A stretch of 64,000 nucleotides of DNA from Cladobotryum mycophilum (taxonomy: Eukaryota > Ascomycota > Sordariomycetes > Hypocreales > Hypocreaceae). Numbering within the stretch: the first letter of the stretch is position 1; each line of letters opens with the position of its first letter. The translations under genes were made by a program, and so were the position numbers. Under the pieces are notes generated by a model. It worked only from the letters and a program-made list of their open reading frames with translations, did not search any database and was not told the DNA's origin. Shown piece after piece: positions 25,020-33,969 of this stretch. The stretch is from contig CM071590.1 in NCBI GenBank assembly GCA_036429605.1, positions 62,001 through 126,000 on the forward strand, in the 5' to 3' direction.

Positions 25020-26010
25020 GGAGACAGGGAACATGACACGGGGGTTTTTGAGTTGTGAGCGGTTTAAGCATTAGCGGCACTTACTCCCAACAAGCATATA
25101 GAGCCTAGGAGAATAATAGTAACACAATTATACTAAAATCTAAAATTATAGTTATTAGCTCCGTCTAATAGTTGCCTTTATTTATATAAAAATAAGATTA
25201 TGTGATTGCTTAAATAGGAAAGTATTAAAGAATAAAACACTTAAACTAAAGCTAAACAACTCTATTACTATAAATGCATATACTAATAGAAAAACAATAG
25301 ACTAATAGGCTAATTAGTATAAAAGTATTCTTGTCTTTATATAAAAAGCTTAACTTTATAACACGTATTCAATAGTTTAATAAGTTATTAATAATTACTA
25401 TAATATAATATGTTTTATTTATATAAATAACTTATTATAATTAATTAATAGTAATGTATATTTTATTACTTAGTTATATTTTAATTTATTATTATTATTA
25501 TTATTTTACTATTTAACTATTTTAATTTATAGCTAATATTAACATGGACTCTAGGGTAGCCTCTTTAAAATACTAGAATATAAGTTTTATATAATAACTA
25601 AAATATATTTATATATTTAACTTACTAAGTTATTTTTAAGTATTATTAACATTATATACTTTGCTTTTATATATAACTTGTAATTTATTTTACTTTATTA
25701 TAAATAGTAATTTTCACTCTAAAGTAACTCTGTTTAAGAATCCTATATATTAAATTATACAATGTATACTACTTAAGGTATATTATAACTCTAAGTTAAA
25801 TTTTACGTTGCTTATAAAACCTATTGTTATTTTACTACTACACACTGGCTTTCACTATATGTAGAATTGTGTACAAAGAGCAAAGATTAAAGGATGTGAA
25901 TAACTTTGTGAATTTCTCTATGCATGCCCCTAATAAACCTTCAAACCGCACCTAGTGTCTATCTAAGTATACAGGCATACATCTCCATAAGCCACATAGC
26001 ATTCATATTT
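25020..26010. other. Convergent intergenic region with AT-rich relic
   Basis: This lies between the stop codons of the UstYa gene and the precursor gene. 25,090-25,860 is AT-rich. No coding region was found. It holds a degraded LTR end at about 25,480-25,585. Confidence 0.6.
25480..25585 (+). mobile_element. Degraded LTR end inside the gene island
   Basis: GCTAATATTAACATGGACTC followed by TAGGGTAGCC and, after a gap, TACTAGAATATA resembles the 3' end of the family LTR (compare 15,965-16,027). The match is partial, without a clear 5' boundary. Confidence 0.5.
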
Positions 26011-26934
26011 TTAATTCTTGTTAGCAGCCTCAAAGTCACCGACGGAACCGTACTTGGGGTAGTCGTTAGTACGCTTCTCATTGGCAGCTTCGAAATCGCC
26101 AACAGAGCCGTACTTGGGGTAATCGTTGGTACGCTTCTCGTTGGCGGCCTCGAAGTCACCGACAGAACCGTACTTGGGGTAATCATTGGTACGCTTCTCG
26201 TTGGCGGCCTCGAAGTCACCGACAGAACCGTACTTGGGGTAATCATTGGTACGCTTCTCATTGGCAGCTTCGAAATCGCCAACAGAGCCGTACTTGGGGT
26301 AATCGTTGGTACGCTTCTCGTTGGCAGCTTCGAAATCGCCAACAGAACCGTACTTGGGGTAATCGTTGGTACGCTTCTCCTTGTTGGCAGCTTCAAAGTC
26401 ACCGACAGAGCCGTACTTGGGGTAATCGTTGGTACGCTTCTCCTTGTTGGCAGCTTCAAAGTCACCGACAGAGCCGTACTTGGGGTAATCGTTGGTACGC
26501 TTCTCCTTGTTGGCAGCTTCAAAGTCACCGACAGAGCCGTACTTGGGGTAATCGTTGGTACGCTTCTCCTTGTTGGCAGCTTCAAAGTCACCGACAGAGC
26601 CGTACTTGGGGTAATCGTTGGTACGCTTCTCCTTGTTGGCAGCTTCAAAGTCACCGACAGAGCCGTACTTGGGGTAATCGTTGGTACGCTTCTCCTTGTT
26701 GGCAGCTTCAAAGTCACCGACAGAGCCGTACTTGGGGTAATCGTTGGTACGCTTCTCCTTGTTGGCAGCTTCAAAGTCACCGACAGAGCCGTACTTGGGG
26801 TAATCGTTGGTACGCTTCTCCTTGTTGGCAGCTTCAAAGTCACCGACAGAGCCGTACTTGGGATAATCGTTGGTGGGTGCGGTGAAGGCAAGACCCGCAC
26901 AGGTGATAATAACGGCAGTGGTAAACTTAACCAT
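26011..26934 (-). CDS. Secreted repeat precursor of a dikaritin-type RiPP, 307 aa
   Basis: This is a single exon. Residues 1-20 (MVKFTTAVIITCAGLAFTAP) are a signal peptide. The rest is 14 tandem repeats of TNDYPKYGSVGDFEAAN. The first eight end in KEKR, the next five in EKR, and the last ends in KN before the stop. The 13 KR sites are classic kexin cleavage sites, so about 14 near-identical peptides would be released in the Golgi. This is the architecture of ustiloxin, phomopsin and asperipin precursors. The neighbouring UstYa-family genes are the enzymes that cross-link such peptides. By analogy the core lies just after KR, most likely within DYPKYG, whose tyrosines are candidate cross-link sites; the acidic GDFEAANKE tail would be linker. 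Start context is CACCATGG. Antisense frames are open only because the repeat length is a multiple of three. A structural or adhesive repeat protein is a less likely alternative. Confidence 0.93.
   Translation of the reverse strand: MVKFTTAVIITCAGLAFTAPTNDYPKYGSVGDFEAANKEKRTNDYPKYGSVGDFEAANKEKRTNDYPKYGSVGDFEAANKEKRTNDYPKYGSVGDFEAANKEKRTNDYPKYGSVGDFEAANKEKRTNDYPKYGSVGDFEAANKEKRTNDYPKYGSVGDFEAANKEKRTNDYPKYGSVGDFEAANKEKRTNDYPKYGSVGDFEAANEKRTNDYPKYGSVGDFEAANEKRTNDYPKYGSVGDFEAANEKRTNDYPKYGSVGDFEAANEKRTNDYPKYGSVGDFEAANEKRTNDYPKYGSVGDFEAANKN
26014..26874 (-). repeat. Tandem coding repeat, 63/60-bp units, 14 copies
   Basis: Eight 63-bp units encode the KEKR form (nearest the signal peptide, higher coordinates). 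They are nearly identical at DNA level. Five 60-bp units encode the EKR form and differ from each other at several synonymous sites. One last partial unit ends at the stop. Peptide sequence of the 17-residue segment is identical in all 14. Confidence 0.95.
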
Positions 26935-27086
26935 GGTGAAGTTGTTTGTTTAATATGCTAAATTCTCGGAAAGGGAAGCTTGTGGTTGATTAAGCAAGAG
27001 GAATGTAGAGTAGTTGTTGGTAGATGATATTGAGAACTCTGAAGGGTGATGGATTGAATTAATATTTTAAGTGCTTGTTCTCTGTA

Positions 27087-27094
27087 CTTTTATA
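27087..27094 (-). promoter_or_regulatory. TATA box of the precursor gene
   Basis: TATAAAAG on the minus strand, about 150 bp before the ATG at 26934. This is a strong consensus match and suits a highly expressed secreted peptide gene. Confidence 0.55.
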
Positions 27095-27887
27095 TTGCTC
27101 AAAGTAGGACGGCTCATGCCTTCATGACTCTATGACAGAACATTCTATTGGCACTTGCCCCCGGCATGTATCAGTATACCGATGATATCTTACTTAGTGA
27201 TTCCTCATACTAAGTCAGCGGGCCTCATCCGAAATCCTTTCTAATGCCCCTGGTTATCCTTTACCGACCCAAAGCTTTCATCACTTATTTGATGTGGTGT
27301 GGTGATAACTGATATGACGTAGTGATAGGATGAAAGAAGTTATCTCCGAGATGCTGTTAAACTTAGAGCTAAGATCGGCCCTTTACGTTCCAATAGTGAG
27401 GGTTTGGGAAAGACAACAAAGGATCCATTCCTCCAAAAGTCCGACCCCCTGATACAAATCAAGACTACTCTACGAATGGTAAGGTGCTGTATAGATGCCG
27501 ACGATGACGAAGCTGTCTGGCTACCGATGTCGATGCTTTGAACTCTTCCTATCTAGGCAATGAGACAACTGTGATTCATCCTAATCATGGATACGGAATT
27601 CTGAGACATCTTAACCCATGTACCCGGTGTAAAGAAAATGCCGATCGGACAGTCGTTACAACACAAGCTAAACAACACAATCGTCATAGCCGCCCACTTA
27701 GTGTTTTCTTTGCCCCGGATACTATGGTAATCCTACTGGATCATAGATGGGTTACAACGCTATGTTACAATCCTTCGTTTATTATCCTGTTCTTCTGAGG
27801 CTGACCTCTTGTTGCTAACTAGGCGACAAACCATAAGCAAAAATCATAAGCCGAGGATTCTAAGCGGTCAACAATCCCCTGTAAATC

Positions 27888-27947
27888 GGGTGGTCATATT
27901 ATTGCCGCCCACCCATATGGGGTAGGCCTAAAATAATACGGCCACCC
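27888..27947. repeat. Imperfect inverted repeat able to form a hairpin
   Basis: GGGTGGTCATATTATT (27888-27903) pairs with AATAATACGGCCACCC (27932-27947), with two mismatches that are both C/T-type. The loop contains a perfect palindrome, CCCATATGGG (27912-27921). It may be a terminal relic of a small inverted-repeat element. Confidence 0.65.
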
Positions 27948-28266
27948 CTCCCACATCCTTTCACACCCACGTGCTATTGTGTTTTAAAATTAATTACCGA
28001 TTTCCTCGGTGAGCAGCCACCTATACTAGAAGATGAGACGATGAAGATGTAACCTTGAGTCAGGACTCTAGGGTTTAGTATACCCTTGGCCCGGATAACG
28101 GCGTGTAGGGGTTTGATCAATGAATTTATCAATTCTTAAATTTGACTTGACTCAAGCTCGTCTTACGCCGATTTCGCTCTAAGAATGAATTTTACTGGAT
28201 CCACTTCTTTCCTGTCGTATTCCCTCTTATCATTGGTGTTCCAATGTACGGCTTATGGTTATCTTG

Positions 28267-28278
28267 CCGAAGCTTCGG
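28267..28278. promoter_or_regulatory. CCGAAGCTTCGG palindrome upstream of divergent UstYa-like gene
   Basis: A perfect 12-bp palindrome with CCG and CGG half sites, about 235 bp before the inferred start codon at 28513. Zn2Cys6 regulators bind CGG-type half sites, but there is no direct evidence of binding here. Confidence 0.35.
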
Positions 28279-28309
28279 AAATCCTTCATTCCTTTCTTAT
28301 TCTAGTAAT

Positions 28310-28348
28310 AAGTAGTAGTGGTGGTAGTGGCGGTGGTGATGGTGGGGT
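28310..28348. repeat. GGT/AGT-rich microsatellite
   Basis: A run of imperfect AGT and GGT/GGC triplets on the plus strand, about 165 bp before the next gene. Confidence 0.8.
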
Positions 28349-28512
28349 GAACGTAGTTTAAACAATTGTGAACATAGCTGTTTCTAAATGAGGTTCGGCA
28401 GTCGAGTACTCGCCCAACCCCGAAGTAAAATCCAGTTGTCTTCAGCGCCGTTCATATCTTCTTTTTGCATCTCACTTCTTGTTGCTCAAAGACGTCTACG
28501 TGCATAGCAATA

Positions 28513-29301
28513 ATGCCATCGAACTCGTATGTCCGCCTTTGAAATCCGGAAGTACAAACATTAACCAGCAGATACAGTTCATCTCCCTCTTCCGAGCCAT
28601 TCATACCCAAGAATGACAAAGATGAATTCTTGGATATCAAGACGAGTGATGAAGAGGATGCTGAGTTTTTCATCCCTCGTGCTCGGCCAAAAAGTCGGCT
28701 TCGTATAATCTTGTCATACATGTTCAAGATTATCGTAATTGCACTGGCCATCTACGGCCTCATCACTGTGGCCATATCTACTACAGTCCGCATCCGAAAG
28801 GCAAGAGTGCCTCTGTGCAGCTGCGGCTCCTCCATTGCAGAAGCACTCACTATGGGTTGCAAATACGATTCGCTCTCCACTTCCTGGCTCCCACCGCACT
28901 GTCGCGACGACGAGCTAACTGATCTCTTTGAGAAATCTGGCCCTGGCCCAAACGGCGAATGGAACTATTACGCCTCCAACATGAACGCAAGCAGGATATT
29001 TACACTTGAGGAAATGGCAAATCTGGCAGAGAAGCCAGACTCGGAGCGACAGGCCTGGGCAACGATAGAGTGGCATGACAAGCATTGCTTCTTTACGTTG
29101 TTGAAGCAAGCACGAGGCAAGTCCAAGATGCAATACACGGGTTTTCCGAGCGCAACAGCGCATGCGGTGCATTGTGCAATGGGCATGGCCGAAGGTCGTC
29201 CGGGGAAGCAGATTCTGGTCTCGATGAATCCTGGATTTGGAGATGCAAGTCCTGAAGACTTGAAGAAGATGAAGATGATGATGGGACACCAACACCAATA
29301 G
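28513..29301 (+). CDS. Divergent UstYa-like membrane protein with two HxxHC motifs
   Basis: The large exon is open from 28543 to the stop at 29301 but has no in-frame ATG near its 5' end. A short first exon ATGCCATCGAACTC (28513-28526), followed by a GTATGT donor, solves this. Acceptors at 28568, 28571 or 28577 (CAGCAGATACAG) all keep frame, giving about 245-248 residues. A membrane segment lies at about 55-75, preceded by an acidic tail. The lumenal part has CSCGSSIAEALTMGCKYDSL, SWLPPHCRDDELTDLF and two histidine-cysteine motifs, EWHDKHC (about 172-178) and HAVHC (about 203-207). The doubled HxxHC arrangement is that of UstYa proteins. The Cys-rich N-terminal half belongs to a separate fungal group that I recognise only as an uncharacterised relative. 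It sits beside the precursor gene, so a role in modifying the peptide is plausible but inferred. The first exon is the uncertain part. Confidence 0.8.
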
Positions 29302-30079
29302 TGTCCAAAGGTTAAGGAGAATGAAGCATCGAGTACTCGAAAGCAAGATTGTTCTCTTTATCGATGCGTTTCATCAAGGCATAACAGACACTTCACTGTT
29401 AACACAACTTACCCATCTCTTTCAAGTAACATAACAGGCCCTGGTTCTTGTGTGAACGTACCGCACGAACAATAAGCGCGCACTCCGGAGATATAATGGG
29501 GATAAGAACTTGGAACTGTTATGGCATAGACGTACCCCTGTGCCATAGTCTAAATACATCCTTACACCCGGTCTACTCTAGTTTACACACGTTGATTTGG
29601 TATATAGAAATACATGCAATTTATCTCCAGCTTCTTAGACAGATATATAATTCTATTTATTCAATCAAGCGTCTAACACTTCAGTGATGTCCCTTGCCTA
29701 GAAGATGTGTCTGATACTTGGTATTATCATTTAAACCACTTTCTATTCCCAGTAAGTGGGCTTTGCAGGCGCATCATTTCCACGGTGCAGAGTAGGGTCC
29801 GAGCCACGGATTACATTACATTGCATTACAGCAAGCAATTCCCCGCAACCGAGGCTCCCCTCCTCTCCGAAGGTTACCCAACATGCCAATCGCCCATCCA
29901 ACACGCACAATGGGAAATTAAAGAAAAGGCAAGCTCATGACTCAGGCTGGGCATCCACAGGCAAGAAACAAATACCCCTCCAAGATACTGCTGCGAATTC
30001 CGACCATCCCAACTCCAACATACTTTCTATCCTCACATCTACCCCGCCTCAACAAAGTGTTACTCTCGTTATCGCTACC
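29302..30079. other. Intergenic region, no gene seen
   Basis: No coding region is supported. The last 60 bp before the next start codon are pyrimidine-rich with short CA/CT runs, as in many fungal promoters and leaders. The frame open upstream of the GNAT start (from 29756) is not conserved-looking and is treated as leader. Confidence 0.6.
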
Positions 30080-30853
30080 ATGTCTTCCAGCAAGCCTGCC
30101 TCCGTTTCCATTCAACCAGTCAACTATGCAGATATCCATGCCTGTGCCCAGATAACCTCTGAGGCATTTGCTGTCGACCCGCACACCATCGTGAAAAACC
30201 TTGGTCAAAAGCCCTATGATATGTACGACATCATGCGAGGCATGTTCCTTGATGCTCTTGACCGAAAGAGGCAAATCTACGTCAAGGCCGTAGACGAAGA
30301 GACGGGCGAGATCGTGGGACATGCGGGATGGGCTTTCAAGGGCGTCGATGAAGCGGAAATTCCCTGGAAGGGACCCGTAGATGACAAGTCTGCGGCAAAG
30401 GACGAACGGGAGAAGAAGGATGAACCGACAGACGACACAAATGATAGTGGAGAGAAAAATAAGGAAGATTCGATTGATCGCCTCAAGACGCTCGAATCCC
30501 GTGATATGGATCACTGGCAGACGAACATTATTCCCAAGGATGATCCTTGCATGATCATCACCGGCCTCCACGTGGCAGTCGCGCACCAATCTCAAGGCAT
30601 CGGCAGCGGCTTGCTAAATTATGGCAATACCATCGCAGACAAGTTGGGCCTCACCATCTGGGTGCATTCATCACACCAAGCGTATGAAGCTTACAAGAAA
30701 TCTGGATTTGTGGCTGTGAGAGTCCTAGACCTAAATTTGGATGAGTGGGCACCGAGGGGCCCCAGAGAGGGCGAGGCTGTGATGGGGGATAAGGGCAACG
30801 ATAAATGGGGAAGATATATCATTAGGTACATGAAGAGGGATCCCAAGGCTTAG
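30080..30853 (+). CDS. GNAT-family N-acetyltransferase, 257 aa
   Basis: A single exon starting at ATG 30080 in good context (CTACCATGTC). An in-frame extension to 29756 exists but is low-complexity leader. The GNAT fold is split by a long charged insertion (about residues 101-145, rich in K, D and E). The first half carries the N-terminal strands and helices (SVSIQPVNYADIHACAQITS). The acetyl-CoA site lies in LHVAVAHQSQGIGSGLL, with the Q-x-x-G-I-G signature at about 170-175. The later AYEAYKKSGF (201-210) is the usual GNAT motif B. It resembles fungal cytosolic acetyltransferases of unknown substrate. It may be an ordinary neighbour at the island edge or may act on the cluster product or on free amines; the sequence does not decide. 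Confidence 0.9.
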   Translation: MSSSKPASVSIQPVNYADIHACAQITSEAFAVDPHTIVKNLGQKPYDMYDIMRGMFLDALDRKRQIYVKAVDEETGEIVGHAGWAFKGVDEAEIPWKGPVDDKSAAKDEREKKDEPTDDTNDSGEKNKEDSIDRLKTLESRDMDHWQTNIIPKDDPCMIITGLHVAVAHQSQGIGSGLLNYGNTIADKLGLTIWVHSSHQAYEAYKKSGFVAVRVLDLNLDEWAPRGPREGEAVMGDKGNDKWGRYIIRYMKRDPKA

Positions 30854-31231
30854 GGCCACGTCTGTAATTAAATATACCTTACTGGGGCTAAGCAGTAAAT
30901 GACAAGATTTACAGAATTATTAAGGTTATGCTAGCGAGGATAAACTTGCAATGGTATTGAGTTCTAGTTCTTATGGTAAGTTTAGTAAGAATACTAGATT
31001 TATAAAGTCTATTACGCTTATATTAAATAATTTAATTTAATTAATTATTAAAAAGCCTTATGTTAGGTTGTTAATTAGTATAGTTACTGTGAAAGAGCTA
31101 GCCTTGCGTAGTGATAAGAAAAGGCTTTAGAATTATTTATTTAAGACTAAGAAAAAAAGAAAACAAAGAGTTTTATAATGAGAGTATAGGTCTTTTACTT
31201 TAGTCTAGATCTTAGGTTAATACTTACTTTT
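30854..31231. other. Right edge of gene island
   Basis: Normal composition fades into the AT isochore at about 31,000. No gene was found. Confidence 0.6.
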
Positions 31232-32463
31232 TATAACGACCCGACCTTATACTTATATTATTCATAGAACTAGACCTATTTTTAATAATACCCGTATAAG
31301 CTATTAATTAGAATATAACTATAGTAAAACCTTACATAATATAATTAATTATAATTAGCTTAAATAAAATTAATTTAAATATATATAAGAGTTTAAATAA
31401 AATTAATTTAATTTATTATAATTATTAAATTATTAATTTATTTTTATTAAAATAAAATCTTATATCTATTTAAAGTATAATAAATTTAATTATTATATAT
31501 ATTAATTTATATAATCTTTTTATATATTTAATTGATTATTAATAATATTATTTAGTATTAATCTTTAATATTTAAATTATAGAATTTTATTTTATTATTT
31601 AATATTATTTTAATTTATTATTAATATTAATTATAGTTTAAGTTATTTTTATTAAAAGATATTTAAAATATTATATATTAATAATTTTTATTTAATAAAT
31701 TATTATAATTTTAAATAATAATAAGTATTATAATTAATAAAAATTAATATTTATTTTAATATAATTAATTATATTATTTAGTAAAGTTAAAAAAAGAAAT
31801 TAAACTTTTATTATAAATTTATAAATATACTATAATTATTATTTTTAATATTTTAAAAAAGCTTTTATAAAAATAATTTATATTTATATATATTTAAAAG
31901 AATTTATAAAAAAAGAATTTAAGTTAATTATAAAAAATTATTATAATTATTTAAAAAAAGTAATTAAATTAAAAAGATTTTTAGAGATTTTAATAAATTT
32001 ACTAAAAGTTTTTAAAAGAACATTTAAAACTATTAATAATTTCATTTTATTAAAAACTAAAAGAAAATATTAAAAATAAATCTGTTAAAAAAACCTTTTT
32101 ATTAATTAAAAATTAATTAATTTTATTAAAATAAAAAAAAGGTTTTAATTAAAAATAAATATAAGATATAAGATTTTATAAAAGTTAAATAATAAAATAA
32201 TAAATTTAAAAAAGAAATTTTAAAAAGAATATTAAAAGATAATATAAAATATTTTATTTAATAAATTTTTAAAAACAATAAAGTTTATATAAAAGAAATA
32301 TTAAAACTAAGAAATTTATAAAACTATTATTATATTATAAAAAACATTTAAAAGATTTAATAAATTATTAATTAAAAGTTTTCTTAAATTATTAATATTA
32401 AAAATAAAATATTCTATAATATTTATTTTAAAAAAAGAAATTATAGTTATTATAGAGTATTAA
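31232..32463 (+). mobile_element. Truncated Ty3/gypsy copy: LTR plus partial internal region
   Basis: 31232-31675 is an LTR starting TATAACGACCCGACC (444 bp, shorter than usual because one internal repeat is missing). 31676-32463 is internal sequence collinear with the 5' part of the complete element but with large deletions. It is abutted by an inverted LTR at 32464. Confidence 0.75.
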
Positions 32464-33969
32464 TGTAATGTTCTAGGCGTTTCCTAATAAAGATAACTTA
32501 GATTATAGTTAATGTTAGTAGTAGATTAAGGCAATATTAAATAATAAAGTAAAGTATTATAGTTTTAGTATTAAATATTAATAATAAATAATATTATTAA
32601 TAATTAATTAAATATATAAAAATATAAGTTAATATATATAATAATTAAGTTTATAATAATTTAAATAACTATAATATTTTATTTTAATAAAAATAAACTA
32701 ATAATCTAATAATTATAATAAATTAAATTAATTTTATTTAAGTTATTATATATACTTAAATTAATTTTATGTAAGTTATTAAATATACTTAAGTTAATCT
32801 TATTTAAGTTAATTATAATTAATTATATTGTTTAGGGTTTTACTGTAATTGTATTCTAATTAATAACTTATATAAGTATTATTAAAAGTAGGTTTAGTTT
32901 TATAGATAATATAAATATAAGATTAGGTTATTATATATTATTCCTTTTTTTATAGTCTTATTTTTAAGAGCTATTAGTTTTATATAAATACTTATAGTTT
33001 TTCTTTTTTTCTTAGAGTTATTTTTTTTAATAAGTCTTATTTTTTTTAGTTTTATAATATTATAATAAATAATAATTAATTTTATTTTAAAAAAAATAAG
33101 TATTTAAAATTCTATAAGATTTAGTATATTAATTAATTTTAAAATACTTTTTTATTTTTTTATATTATTAATAAATAAAAATATATTATTATTAAAGATA
33201 AAGTTTATTACAAAGCTTATATTAAAAAAATATTATATTAGGTATAATACTAATAGTAATAATATTTTTATTTATAAGTAAGATTCTTTTTCTTAATATA
33301 TTTTAATATTTTTTTGAATAATTATATTATTTATATTAAAAATAATTTAATAAAATCTTAGTTTTTTATAATCTAATTTATTATTTAATTATATTATTTT
33401 AATATTTATATTTTCTTTATTTAATATATAATGAAATAAATATATTATATTTTTTAAAAAGATTATTTTTTTAATTTATTTTTATTTATACATTTTTTTA
33501 TTCTTTTATAAACTAATATAAATTATACTTTTATTATTTAATATAAATCTTTTATTTTATTTATTTTAATTATAGCTTTATTTGTAATTATTCTATTTTT
33601 AAGTAATTTATATATTATTAAATTATAACTAAAATTAGTATATATAAGGCATAGATTTATATATTTTAATATATTAATATTATAAATAATTTATATTTAT
33701 AATAATAATTTTATTTAATTAATTTACTTAAAATTAATATAATAGTGTAAATATTCTTTAATAATTCAATTAATTGATTTAATTTATTTATTAATTTATA
33801 AATAACAAACTATATTAAGCTTATGTTTAATACCTAAGTATTTAATTAATTCTTATTAAAATTTAGATATAAAAACCAATTCTTACTATAAGATAATTTC
33901 TTTAAATAAAAGATAAATACTTATAATCATATATAAATATATATATTTCTTTTTATATTTATAGCTTTT
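32464..33969 (-). mobile_element. Inverted Ty3/gypsy copy, 3' LTR and adjoining internal part
   Basis: 32464-32935 is the inverted LTR (TGTAATGTTCTAGGCG at its left). 32936-33969 is internal 3' sequence on the minus strand. It continues at 43480 after the insertion of another copy (33970-43474). Confidence 0.8.

Larger units (their letters stand above)
27095..28512. other. Intergenic region, no gene seen
   Basis: Composition is normal. The longest plus-strand frame (27538-27798) has no ATG start and no recognisable domain. The region holds a hairpin-forming inverted repeat (27888-27947), a palindrome (28267-28278) and a GGT/AGT-rich microsatellite (28310-28348), each listed separately. Confidence 0.6.

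Noticed and set aside
25959..26900. Second minus-strand repetitive frame (313 aa)
   Set aside because: Overlapping frame of the same tandem repeat; Ser/Thr/Pro-rich shadow without a sensible start.
25924..26961. Long plus-strand frame (345 aa, repetitive) across the precursor region
   Set aside because: It is antisense to the precursor repeats and open only because the repeat length is a multiple of three. It has no signal peptide or cleavage logic, whereas the minus-strand frame has both.
27538..27798. 86-aa plus-strand frame
   Set aside because: Starts at a non-ATG codon, has no domain or splice partners, and lies in otherwise noncoding sequence.
28915..29346. Minus-strand frames opposite the divergent UstYa-like gene
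   Set aside because: Shadows of the plus-strand gene, with no recognisable motifs.
29756..30079. Upstream extension of the GNAT frame
   Set aside because: Low-complexity leader without GNAT features; the ATG at 30080 has a good context and fits the domain start.
29942..30595. 217-aa minus-strand frame opposite the acetyltransferase
   Set aside because: Overlaps the GNAT gene, which has clear domain motifs; the antisense product has none.
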